From the NCBI RefSeq assembly GCF_007904085.1, contig NZ_CP042326.1, forward strand, positions 1,860,001-1,924,000: DNA of 64,000 bases, written 5' to 3'. The translations under genes and the position numbers were made by a program. Below the pieces are notes generated by a model. The model was not told where the DNA came from, ran no database searches, and saw only the letters and a list, made by a program, of their open reading frames with translations. The stretch comes from Euhalothece natronophila Z-M001. Its GTDB lineage: Bacteria > Cyanobacteriota > Cyanobacteriia > Cyanobacteriales > Rubidibacteraceae. Within the stretch, counting starts at the first letter, position 1, and each line of letters opens with the position of its first letter. Below, piece by piece: positions 8,786-16,983 of the stretch.

Positions 8786-11700
8786 TTAAGAGGTTAAGGT
8801 AAGCTGTGATCCTTCCATAGTTTTAGTAACTTCAATGCGGTGTTGGAAGGCTTCTTTAAATTGAGGCATATGGGTAACTGCTAGAATACAACAAAAATCA
8901 GGCGCGATCGCGTTAATAGCGGCAATTAAACGTTCACATCCTTCGCTATCTTGTGTCCCAAATCCTTCATCTATAATTAGTAATTGTAAGGCAGTTCCAG
9001 CGCGTTGGGCTAATAGTTTCGCTAAAGCTAACCGAATGGCAAAATTAATCCGAAATCCCTCACCCCCTGAATAAGTTTCATAAGCCCTTGTTCCTTGAGT
9101 ATCAGCAATAATAATATCAAGGGTATCAATTAATTTAGTTTGCTTCTTAGATCGCCCTTTACTTGCTTTTTGAGTTAAAAACTGCACATGAAGTTGATTC
9201 CCCGTCAGACGACTTAAGATGTAATTGGTTTGCGCTTCTAGTTGCGGTAAGATGTTTTCAATCATCAGGGCTTGAATGCCATTTTTTCCAAAGGCTTGGG
9301 AAAGTTCGTTATAAATCGTATGTTTGCGTTTGAGAGTTTGTAATTGCTCTTTTGAGGCTTCATATTTGCTTTTTAAGTCTTGGAGATAGCTTAGTTTTTC
9401 CTCTAGCTTCCCTTTTTTGGAAAGATAGGAATCAAGTTTTTGGCGTTGTTGCTGAGTTTTAGTTTCTAATTGTTTAATTTGATCACGAACATCTTGAATA
9501 TTTGCCATTTCTTGGCGTAAAGTTTCTTTTTGTTGCTGATAGTCTTGTTTTTCTTTTTGTCGTTTTTCAAGACGTTTTTGAGTTTCATTGAGTTCTTGTT
9601 CTCGTTGAGGATAGTCAGCTTTTGCTCGTTGCAATTCTTGATATTGGATTTGGCTATTTTGGGATTCTCTTAAAGAATTGAGTATTTCATTATGGCGCGA
9701 TCGCGCATAGCCTAATTCTTCTATTTCTGCATCAATTTGGTTTAAATTTTCACTTAATTCCGATTCTTTTTTAGCAATTTCTTGTTTTTTAGCCTCCAGA
9801 TTACTTTCTAACTCTGGTTTGCGTTTTCCAATTTTAGCTAACTCCTTTTTTGCCTCTTCTAACTGTTCCCCTTTCCGTTCAGCATACCGTAAGCGTTCCA
9901 CCTCTCCTCTTGCTACAGCATGACTTTTTTCATCATAATTGATCTCATTAAGTCGCTGTTCTATAGTTTGTAATTCCGCTTGCCATTGTTGAGCATAATT
10001 TTGCTGTTCTAAACTCTCTTGAATTGCTTTAATTTCTTGATTTAAATTTGAGATTTCTTCATGAATATCACAAGTGCTATCTAGCTGTGACTCTACTTGG
10101 GCTTGTCTTGCCACTAACTGATCATGAACGGCTAATTCTTGGGTAATTTCCTCGTACTCTTGATGATACTTTTCTAACTCTCGCTGAGATTTCGCTAAAT
10201 CTTCCCAAATTGTTTCCTTTTCCCTTGCAATTGACTGATGTTCATGATTAATTTTATCAGTAACCCGTTTTTTATGATCGTCATCTAAAGGGGTTTCACA
10301 CAACGGACAAACTGCTTCCTCATTTTTAAGCAGTTCTAATTTTTTAAGCAATTCATCAAGCTGTTTTTGATATGTTTTTTCACTTTCTTGTAATCTTTCC
10401 TTAGTTGCCTGTTTCTCTTGTTTTTTCTCTTGAATCCGTTGAGAATAATTCTGTTTTTTATTTAATTCCGCTAATCTTTCCTCAATCTCCTGATACTCTT
10501 GTTTCATCGCAGGAACTTGAGCTAGTTTTTCTCTTAATTCCTCTCGATTTGCTTCTAATTGTTCTAAACGGGCTTGTTTGCGAGACGATTCCCGTTCAAT
10601 TTCTAATTGCAAGGTTTGACGGCGCTGCATGAGGGGAGACACTTCTTCTTGTAACTTATCCAGTTCTTGCAATCGTTTCCGCGCCGCTTGGAGTTGACTG
10701 AGGGCTTCCTTAATCTCTTCTTCTTTTTGTAGCGTTTTTTGATAAGATTGCTCTTGGCTTGCTAAGTTTTCTAATTCGGTTTCTAAACGTTGAACATCTA
10801 ACTTTAACTGATTAGTAACTGCTTGCTGATCTTCTTTAACTTGTTGACGTTGCTGTTGTAAATCTTGATAAGTTTGAAATTTCTTAGAAAGACTCGCTTC
10901 TTCTTCTTGTAGTTGTAAATAAGTTTGATAGGCTTTATTAATAGTTTCTTCTTGGTTTAATAGTTCACTTAACTGAGAAAGAGTTTGCTGAAGCTGTGTT
11001 TGCTTTTCTTGAAGATCACGACAGTCTTTAGTAATAATTTCTTCTTGTTGTTGATACCAGTCGAGTTGTTCTTGCTTGCTTTGTCGTTGGGAGTCTAAAG
11101 TTTTGAGATGCTGAAGCTGAGATTGATCAGAGGCTTGAGTTTCCTGTAACGCTTGATAGTCTTGATTAATTTTGTCTAATTCTGTCTGGGTTGTTTTTTC
11201 TTCTGCAATTTTTTCCTCAGTCAGTGTTAAATTTTGTTCTAACTGTTCTACTTTTCCTTTAAAGGTTTTAGCCGTATCCCTTGCTTGTTCAGATAGCGTT
11301 TGATATTGATCTAATTTTAAGAGTTCTGCTAAAACTTTTTTCCGTTCGCTAGGAGAACGCATCATAAACTCATCAGCACGTCCTTGACGTAAATAAGCAG
11401 AATTGATAAAAGTATCGTAATCTAATTTTAGTAAATCATTAATTTTCTGTTGAGTAGCTTTTACTCCTTTAGCTGTCAAGGAATAAAACTGACCATTTTC
11501 TTGTTGCACCTGTAATTCTAAACCCGCACTTTGTCCTCGTCGCCGTTTCCTTATTACGCGATAAGTTTCGCCATTACATTGAAACCGAAAATCTACTTGT
11601 ACTTCTTGACCATTCGTATTAATCACATCTTCATCAGAAGCAGTGCGAGTTTTTCCCCATAATGTCCAAGTAATTGCTTCTAAAAGTGATGATTTCCCAG

Positions 11701-11803
11701 CACCATTGGCACCACAAATACAAGCAGTATGAAGTCCAGTAAAATCAAGGGTTGCTTGTTGATAGCTGAGAAAGTTGGAGAGAGTGAGTTGTTTTGGAAT
11801 CAT
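8786..11803 (-). CDS. sbcC: SbcC/Rad50-type SMC-like DNA repair ATPase
   Basis: A 1005-residue protein. It has an N-terminal half-ATPase with Walker A GANGAGKSS (near residue 34) and a Q-loop region AYLRQGRADEFM. Two very long coiled-coil arms rich in Q, E, K and L surround a zinc hook, CPLC (about residue 499). The C-terminal half-ATPase has signature YSGGEGFRINFAIRLALA and Walker B LLIIDEGFGTQD. With SbcD/Mre11 nuclease, such proteins process DNA ends and hairpins. No sbcD is next to it. Length and domain order are normal. It is convergent with the hsp70-like gene and lies downstream of the ABC ATPase gene on the same strand. Confidence 0.94.
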   Translation of the reverse strand: MIPKQLTLSNFLSYQQATLDFTGLHTACICGANGAGKSSLLEAITWTLWGKTRTASDEDVINTNGQEVQVDFRFQCNGETYRVIRKRRRGQSAGLELQVQQENGQFYSLTAKGVKATQQKINDLLKLDYDTFINSAYLRQGRADEFMMRSPSERKKVLAELLKLDQYQTLSEQARDTAKTFKGKVEQLEQNLTLTEEKIAEEKTTQTELDKINQDYQALQETQASDQSQLQHLKTLDSQRQSKQEQLDWYQQQEEIITKDCRDLQEKQTQLQQTLSQLSELLNQEETINKAYQTYLQLQEEEASLSKKFQTYQDLQQQRQQVKEDQQAVTNQLKLDVQRLETELENLASQEQSYQKTLQKEEEIKEALSQLQAARKRLQELDKLQEEVSPLMQRRQTLQLEIERESSRKQARLEQLEANREELREKLAQVPAMKQEYQEIEERLAELNKKQNYSQRIQEKKQEKQATKERLQESEKTYQKQLDELLKKLELLKNEEAVCPLCETPLDDDHKKRVTDKINHEHQSIAREKETIWEDLAKSQRELEKYHQEYEEITQELAVHDQLVARQAQVESQLDSTCDIHEEISNLNQEIKAIQESLEQQNYAQQWQAELQTIEQRLNEINYDEKSHAVARGEVERLRYAERKGEQLEEAKKELAKIGKRKPELESNLEAKKQEIAKKESELSENLNQIDAEIEELGYARSRHNEILNSLRESQNSQIQYQELQRAKADYPQREQELNETQKRLEKRQKEKQDYQQQKETLRQEMANIQDVRDQIKQLETKTQQQRQKLDSYLSKKGKLEEKLSYLQDLKSKYEASKEQLQTLKRKHTIYNELSQAFGKNGIQALMIENILPQLEAQTNYILSRLTGNQLHVQFLTQKASKGRSKKQTKLIDTLDIIIADTQGTRAYETYSGGEGFRINFAIRLALAKLLAQRAGTALQLLIIDEGFGTQDSEGCERLIAAINAIAPDFCCILAVTHMPQFKEAFQHRIEVTKTMEGSQLTLTS

Positions 11804-11848
11804 ATTATTTGTTATACATTATTTATTAACTAGTTTTTATTCAACAAT

Positions 11849-12937
11849 TTATACTATTCTCTCACCATTAATTTCGTTAAAAATAAAGACCTGCTTTAAA
11901 TCTACTGCAACAGTTAACTGGTCTTTCGGTTTTCCTGACCAAGTTCCAGAAACAAAAAAATTAATGACTTCTTCTGTTTCTGGAATTTTCCCTCTAAGTA
12001 ACGTTTCACGCCCTAAGGGTTCTATGAGTTCAATTTGCAGGGTTAATTTTGCCATATCAGGCATTTCAGAGGAAGAAATATCTGAAATAGCTTCAGGACG
12101 AATTCCCAAATATACTTTATTTTGATGAGACAACTGGTGGTTATTTAAGTTTTCAGGAATAGAAACAGTTTGCTTCCCAATTTGTAATTCCCCATCTTGG
12201 TATTGAGCCTTAATTAAATTCATGGGAGGGTTTCCTAAGAAACCAGCAACCATCATATTAGCTGGATTATTATATACCTCTTCTGGGCTCCCAATCTGCT
12301 GAATTTTTCCTTCATCTAGTACCACTAATTTTTCTGCTAGGGTCATGGCTTCAACTTGATCATGGGTAACGTAAATGGTAGTGATTTTAAGTTCTTGATG
12401 CAAGCGTTTCAGTTCAGCACGAGTTTCTTCTCGTAGTTGAGTATCGAGGTTAGAGAGGGGTTCATCTAATAAAAAAGCCTGAGGTTGCCGAATAATAGCG
12501 CGTCCTAGTGCAACTCGCTGTTGTTGCCCTCCAGAAAGTTGTTTCGGTTTACGTTGCAGGAGATGGGCAATACCTAGAGATTGAGCGATGGTTTTCACTT
12601 GTTGATTAATGGTTTTTTTGTCCGTTTTCCGCATCTTTAAGCCGAAGCCCAAGTTTTCAGCAACGGTAAAGTGAGGGTAGAGGGCATAGTTTTGGAAGAC
12701 CATGGCAACATCTCGATTTCGTGCTGGTAAGTCATTGACGCGACGATCATTGATGTAAATGCTCCCTTGGCTAACCGCTTCTAAACCGGCTATGGTTCTT
12801 AAAAGGGTGGATTTGCCACAACCAGAGCGTCCAACTAAAACACAAAACTGTCCATCTTCAATGGTGAGCGATATATCGGCGATCGCGCTCGTGTTTCCAT
12901 AATACCTAGATACATCTTTTAAGGCTACTTTTGCCAT
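11849..12937 (-). CDS. MalK/UgpC-type sugar ABC transporter ATPase
   Basis: A 362-residue ATPase with Walker A GRSGCGKST, Q-loop VFQNYALYPHF, signature LSGGQQQRVALGRAI, Walker B AFLLDEPLSNLD and H-loop VTHDQ, followed by a C-terminal TOBE/regulatory domain (about residues 240-362). This is the CUT1 carbohydrate-importer ATPase family. No permease or binding-protein gene is nearby. One cyanobacterial case is known where such a lone ATPase (GgtA) serves the glucosylglycerol transporter encoded elsewhere. That role is a possibility here, not shown. It is cytosolic and membrane-associated with permeases. Confidence 0.9.
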   Translation of the reverse strand: MAKVALKDVSRYYGNTSAIADISLTIEDGQFCVLVGRSGCGKSTLLRTIAGLEAVSQGSIYINDRRVNDLPARNRDVAMVFQNYALYPHFTVAENLGFGLKMRKTDKKTINQQVKTIAQSLGIAHLLQRKPKQLSGGQQQRVALGRAIIRQPQAFLLDEPLSNLDTQLREETRAELKRLHQELKITTIYVTHDQVEAMTLAEKLVVLDEGKIQQIGSPEEVYNNPANMMVAGFLGNPPMNLIKAQYQDGELQIGKQTVSIPENLNNHQLSHQNKVYLGIRPEAISDISSSEMPDMAKLTLQIELIEPLGRETLLRGKIPETEEVINFFVSGTWSGKPKDQLTVAVDLKQVFIFNEINGERIV

Positions 12938-13026
12938 ATTCCACTCTCTTTATTTAATTTCTGCAAAATTTATTACAACAGAGGGAAGCCATTTCCGATA
13001 TTATTAATTATTGTAAAGGTAAAGCC

Positions 13027-13044
13027 AAAAAACTATAGTTTTTT
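13027..13044. repeat. Perfect 18-bp palindrome upstream of the lyase gene
   Basis: AAAAAACTATAGTTTTTT reads the same on both strands, and CC/GG flank it with one extra T. It lies 31 bases before the phycobiliprotein lyase GTG. It could be an operator or a small hairpin; no known regulator is assigned. Confidence 0.6.
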
Positions 13045-13074
13045 TGGTAACAGCCATTAGTCATAAGGATATCA

Positions 13075-13611
13075 GTGAAATCACAACCCAACGCGTTATC
13101 AATCCAAACCAAACCTTTAATCGCCCAGTTTTTCCGTACCACAGCAGGGCAATGGCATTCTCAACGCCGTTATTACACTCTACCTGAGGGAAAAACAAAA
13201 GAAGTTACCAGTGAGATTTGGGTAGAGTTTTTAGAACCGGGATCTAAAGAATTAGTGGAGTTAGAAAAACTCCATTATTTCACCTCAGAAACCCTCATTT
13301 GTGGGGCAAAGGTGAGTTGGCAAAGTACCGATGACAGCACAGGGCGCAAACAGTCGGAGGATTCCACCTTATTTGGGGCTTTAGGAAATACCCTTTATCG
13401 CGATCGCGGTTTTGCCATTGCCACCCCAGTTACTGCTGACTTTTACTTTCCCAATCCCAAAACTCTCTGTTTGCGGACAGAATACAACGGTTCAGTGTTT
13501 GAAGAAGAATTAAAGTTAATCAGCGACCGTTATCGCACTCGTCAGACCATTATCTCCCGTGCCGGGGAAGAAATTATGATTGGTCAATATCTAGAAAAAC
13601 GATTGGCTTAG
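13075..13611 (+). CDS. Phycobiliprotein lyase, CpcS/CpeS family (CpcU-like)
   Basis: A 178-residue lipocalin-like lyase that attaches phycobilin chromophores to cysteines of phycobiliproteins. Family features are the FFRTTAGQWHSQRRYYTLPEGKTKEV segment, where the W-x-S-Q-R-R-Y-Y run is typical of the CpcS/CpcU/CpeS group, and the later CLRTEYNGSVFEEELKL and RTRQTI strands. The start is GTG at 13075, with AAGGAT 5 bases upstream. Whether it is the CpcS, CpcU or CpeS paralogue cannot be settled by eye. apcE, 11 kb away, shows that phycobilisomes are made. Confidence 0.85.
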   Translation: MKSQPNALSIQTKPLIAQFFRTTAGQWHSQRRYYTLPEGKTKEVTSEIWVEFLEPGSKELVELEKLHYFTSETLICGAKVSWQSTDDSTGRKQSEDSTLFGALGNTLYRDRGFAIATPVTADFYFPNPKTLCLRTEYNGSVFEEELKLISDRYRTRQTIISRAGEEIMIGQYLEKRLA

Positions 13612-13655
13612 ATAGAACAATCAAGGCTGGATTAACTCTCCCAACCTAAGTGCTT

Positions 13656-14816
13656 TTACTCACCAATCAGTAACTGCGCGATCGCCTCTTGTTCTTTTAA
13701 CTCATATTTCGGTGGCGTTTGTCTAGAATCTGTAATCAACCAATCCAACGCCGCCGCTTGCACATCAATAGTGGTTCCCGTTTTATCCACACAGTAACGT
13801 CCAAAGACCAACTTATCCACCAGACGCACTTTTGGCCCCAAACGAGAATATTCAAAGATAACACTATTTTTTACCGTTGCCCCGCTACAAATCCAGCAAT
13901 TGGGACCAATCATTGCCGGACCAACAATCGTTGCCCCATCTTCAATGCGAGTCATGCCACCAATATAAACAGGACCCGTGATATCTACCTTATCCCAGTT
14001 TACGGCAACATTTAACCCCGTATGAATTCCTGGCGCAACTTCTGTTCCTGGAATCTCCACATTGTTAATTTCTCCTAAAAGCACTCCTCGAATCGTGTGC
14101 CAGTAGTCAGGAACTTTACCAATATCTACCCATTGAAAGTCCATGGGAACCGAATAAAAAGGCGCACCTGCCTCCACTAATTTTGGGAAAAGATCGCTAC
14201 CGAGATCATAAACCTGTTGCGGAGGAATATAATCAATAACCTCTGGTTCTAAAATGTAAATCCCTGTATTAATTTTATTACTAAGAGCCTCATCCATAGA
14301 AGGTTTTTCTTGGAAGGCAATAATGCGATTCTCCTCATCAGTGACAACCACCCCATAGCTAGATACCTTATCTTGAGGAACTTCTTTAGTAACAATCGTC
14401 GCGATCGCGCCTCTTTCCTTATGTTGTTTCACTGCCTCGGTTAAATCTAAATCAATTAAAGCATCCCCACACAAAACCACAAAAGTATCATCAAAAAACT
14501 TATTAAAATCTTGAATACGCCGAATTCCGCCAGCCGATCCCAAGGCTTCTCCCACTAATTCCCCATCGACAATACGTCCTTCAAAAGAATAAGCAATATC
14601 AACCCCAAAGCGCTGCCCATCACGAAAATAACTTTCAATCTCATGCGCTAAATGACTCACATTGACCATAATCTGATCAAAGCCATGTTGTCGCAACAGT
14701 TCCAACAAGAACTCCATCACTGGCTTTTGTAAAATGGGAATTAATGGTTTGGGAATTGTATAAGTAATGGGTCGAACCCGAGTTCCTTTTCCCGCGGCCA
14801 AAATCATGGCTTTCAT
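13656..14816 (-). CDS. Sugar-phosphate nucleotidyltransferase (mannose-1-phosphate guanylyltransferase-like)
   Basis: A 386-residue NDP-sugar pyrophosphorylase. The N-terminal Rossmann-like domain has the MKAMILAAGKGTRVRPIT signature and PKPLIPI, the latter with the conserved Lys. The C-terminal third is a left-handed beta-helix with hexapeptide repeats (GATIVGPAMIGPNCWICSGATVKNSVI). It makes an activated sugar for glycans; GDP-mannose is likely but the base specificity is not readable by eye. Of two possible ATGs (14822 and 14816) I chose the second: AGGAG at 14826-14830 is 3 bases from the first but 9 from the second. Confidence 0.85.
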   Translation of the reverse strand: MKAMILAAGKGTRVRPITYTIPKPLIPILQKPVMEFLLELLRQHGFDQIMVNVSHLAHEIESYFRDGQRFGVDIAYSFEGRIVDGELVGEALGSAGGIRRIQDFNKFFDDTFVVLCGDALIDLDLTEAVKQHKERGAIATIVTKEVPQDKVSSYGVVVTDEENRIIAFQEKPSMDEALSNKINTGIYILEPEVIDYIPPQQVYDLGSDLFPKLVEAGAPFYSVPMDFQWVDIGKVPDYWHTIRGVLLGEINNVEIPGTEVAPGIHTGLNVAVNWDKVDITGPVYIGGMTRIEDGATIVGPAMIGPNCWICSGATVKNSVIFEYSRLGPKVRLVDKLVFGRYCVDKTGTTIDVQAAALDWLITDSRQTPPKYELKEQEAIAQLLIGE

Positions 14817-14990
14817 CGGCATTTACTCCTAAATTTTCTGATGCGCTGACTTAATTCTGCTTTCTTCGGCTAAATAGAAGAAATCTCTATTAAACTGCAT
14901 TGTAGCGATTCTCACAGAGAGAAATTTGTTCTCACACTACAATACTTAAACTAATTTTCTCATAAGCGTCGCCTCTCTTGTTGAGATTCT

Positions 14991-15782
14991 TTAATCTTCG
15001 TTGATGAGCAAACGTAAATTAAGATCTTGATAAAATGCTTCCTGAGATAATTCCACCTTCGATTGAGAAGAAAGAAGTAATAAAGCCCAAAAAACTCCCA
15101 CGCGATGGGATTGAGACGTTTCTCCTTCCCTTTCTGTTTCCCACCACTGCACTAATTCCTCTAAAGTGAGCCAATTTTGAGGCTGAACTTGCTTGATCTG
15201 AGCCATTAAAAATTGTTCTAATTCTGTAGCAAGTTCTGTTAAATTTTCATTATGGGCTAAGTGAGAGATCATGCGGGCAGTTTCTCGTTTTCCCTGTTTT
15301 TTAGAGGAATTAGAAGAAGATTTCCCCCCATTGCTTTCTATTTCTGTGGCTAAATCCTGAATTTGAGTAATTAATTCTGAAAGTGTAACTCGTCTTTTTT
15401 TCGGAGGAGGCGCACTACCACGACGACGAATACAATGTTCTAATTTCTGAGGTAGCTTTCGCCTCTGACTCTCTTCTTCCTCTTCAGAAACAGTTTCTTC
15501 TGACTCCCATTCTGGTTCTTCTGCAAGGGCTTCTAGAGTATCAGCTTTTAAAGACACTAACATCGAAGCCCAAAGAAATGCCTGTCCTGATTGTGGTAAG
15601 TTTGTTTGTTGATCACGATCAGGATTAAGTGCATTAATTTCTTGGAAAAAGCGATCCACCACCTTAATGACATCCACATCCCAAGGATCAATTTCTCCCT
15701 GTTGGGCAAGATCAATCAGAAGATTAATGGCAAGATCAGCAGTATTTTCTTTTCTCGCTTCCAAGTTAGGATCAGGCTTCAT
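14991..15782 (-). CDS. scpA: Segregation and condensation protein A
   Basis: A 263-residue ScpA kleisin, which bridges SMC and ScpB in the chromosome condensation complex. The N-terminal part matches the family (ADLAINLLIDLAQQGEIDPWDVDVIKVVDRF and FLWASMLVSLKADTLE). The middle is acidic and low-complexity (EEEEESQRRKLPQ), and a C-terminal winged-helix region begins near GVFWALLLLSSQSKVELSQE. Its ATG overlaps the lapA stop by one base (TAATG), indicating translational coupling. Confidence 0.92.
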   Translation of the reverse strand: MKPDPNLEARKENTADLAINLLIDLAQQGEIDPWDVDVIKVVDRFFQEINALNPDRDQQTNLPQSGQAFLWASMLVSLKADTLEALAEEPEWESEETVSEEEEESQRRKLPQKLEHCIRRRGSAPPPKKRRVTLSELITQIQDLATEIESNGGKSSSNSSKKQGKRETARMISHLAHNENLTELATELEQFLMAQIKQVQPQNWLTLEELVQWWETEREGETSQSHRVGVFWALLLLSSQSKVELSQEAFYQDLNLRLLINED

Positions 15783-16135
15783 TATGACTCATTTGGCGAT
15801 GCTTCTTCCCCTTGCGGTAAGCTTTTTTGCTGTTCTTCTAACTGGCTTTTATAAGTTTCCACATCTTTACTCAAGTTTTCTAATTCCTTTTCCTTTTTTT
15901 TTAACTCCCGCTTTTGCCCAAAAGTAGCAATTTGACGAGCTAAACGACTCCAGATGCTGTATAGCCAAGCTAAGGTGGCTCCCAGTCCCATCGCTAAAAT
16001 TAACTCAATGGCTAGGGGGGCTTGGACACGATACCCCGGAATAATTTGAATTGTTACCAATTCTGTATTCTCGATGCTAAATAAGACTAAGGCTAACCCG
16101 CTAGCAAAAATTACCACGAAATTAAGAATACGCAT
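15782..16135 (-). CDS. LapA domain-containing membrane protein (DUF1049)
   Basis: A 117-residue protein with two N-terminal membrane segments: NFVVIFASGLALVLFSI and, after a short loop with TIQIIPGYRVQAPLAIELILAMGLGATLAW, the second span. A charged coiled-coil tail (FGQKRELKKKEKELENLSKD) is predicted to lie in the cytoplasm. This is the lipopolysaccharide assembly protein A/DUF1049 architecture. In enterobacteria LapA helps regulate LPS; a cyanobacterial role is not shown. It is cotranscribed and coupled with scpA. Confidence 0.82.
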   Translation of the reverse strand: MRILNFVVIFASGLALVLFSIENTELVTIQIIPGYRVQAPLAIELILAMGLGATLAWLYSIWSRLARQIATFGQKRELKKKEKELENLSKDVETYKSQLEEQQKSLPQGEEASPNES

Positions 16136-16260
16136 TACTCACTCCTAAATTTTTCAGTTTCTGAGGGTATCATGACAAAATCTGGTGAGATTTTAACTTT
16201 TTTTTGCCCTGTTTGGTTGGGTGCAACAAGGAATATTCCAATTTTCTCTCGGTTGAAAAT

Positions 16261-16269
16261 TGCTATATT
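16261..16269 (+). promoter_or_regulatory. Extended -10 promoter of the peroxiredoxin gene
   Basis: TGCTATATT matches an extended -10 (TGn plus TATATT). It is 32 bases before the peroxiredoxin ATG, with no good -35, as expected for extended -10 promoters. Confidence 0.45.
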
Positions 16270-16301
16270 TTAAAGTTAGGCGCTTGTATTCCAGAACCGT
16301 T

Positions 16302-16841
16302 ATGTCCCGTCGTTATCTCCTTATTTTAGGGTTAAGCCTAAGTCTAGCCTTCTTCTGTTTTCTTCCTAACGCCCAAGCCTTAGGCGGAAAGAAACCTCCT
16401 CTCAATGAACCCGCCCCAGAATTTACCCTTCCCACGAATAACGGAAACGGAGAAGTTTCCCTATCAGATTACCGAGGGCAATGGGTGGTTTTATATTTCT
16501 ACCCCAAAGACTTCACCTCTGGTTGTACCCTCGAAGCCAAAAACTTCCAAAAAGATTTAGAGAAGTATCAGGCGCGGAATGCCCAAATTATTGGTGTCAG
16601 TGGTGATGATGTCCAGTCTCATGAAGAATTTTGTGAGGAAGTGGGAATTGAGTTTCCCCTGCTTGCCGACACAAATGGTTCCGTGAGTAAAACCTATGGC
16701 TCATGGCTAGGAATTAGATCGCTACGTCATACCTATCTCATTGATCCTGAGGGGATTCTAAGAGAAATTTTTATCGGCGTAAAGCCCCCCATTCATAGTC
16801 AAGAAGTCTTAGCCCGTTTAGACGAGTTGCAGGAAAAGTAA
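16302..16841 (+). CDS. Exported BCP/PrxQ-type peroxiredoxin
   Basis: A 179-residue thiol peroxidase. The start is ATG 16302; an in-frame TTG 14 codons upstream lies in the promoter region. A signal peptide is clear: MSRRYLLILGLSLSLAFFCF then NAQALGG. The AhpC/TSA domain follows: PAPEFTLPTNNG, then FYPKDFTSGCTLEAKNF with the peroxidatic Cys in the SGCT context. The usual PrxQ resolving Cys five residues on (C-T-x-E-x-C) is replaced by Ala-Lys; another Cys in HEEFCEEVGIEF may resolve. It would reduce peroxides at the periplasmic or thylakoid-lumen side. Confidence 0.88.
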   Translation: MSRRYLLILGLSLSLAFFCFLPNAQALGGKKPPLNEPAPEFTLPTNNGNGEVSLSDYRGQWVVLYFYPKDFTSGCTLEAKNFQKDLEKYQARNAQIIGVSGDDVQSHEEFCEEVGIEFPLLADTNGSVSKTYGSWLGIRSLRHTYLIDPEGILREIFIGVKPPIHSQEVLARLDELQEK

Positions 16842-16858
16842 AAAAAGATGTAGAAAGT

Positions 16859-16900
16859 GTATTCTAGAATACTGTTTATTGCTTAATAAACCCTTAATCT
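16859..16900 (+). promoter_or_regulatory. NtcA-activated promoter of the urt operon
   Basis: GTATTCTAGAATAC (16859-16872) is an exact GTA-N8-TAC NtcA box and itself fully palindromic. After 22 bases comes TAATCT (16895-16900), matching the TAN3T -10. This is the known class II NtcA promoter geometry (box centred near -41.5). Transcription would begin about 16907, 77 bases before urtA. It implies induction of urea uptake when nitrogen is scarce and 2-oxoglutarate is high. Confidence 0.88.
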
Positions 16901-16983
16901 TGTCTGGCAAATAGCATCAAATCACAACTTTAATTAAAGGTTGAGCATTTTGCCCAAACGTTTTCAATTATTAAGGGTGAATA

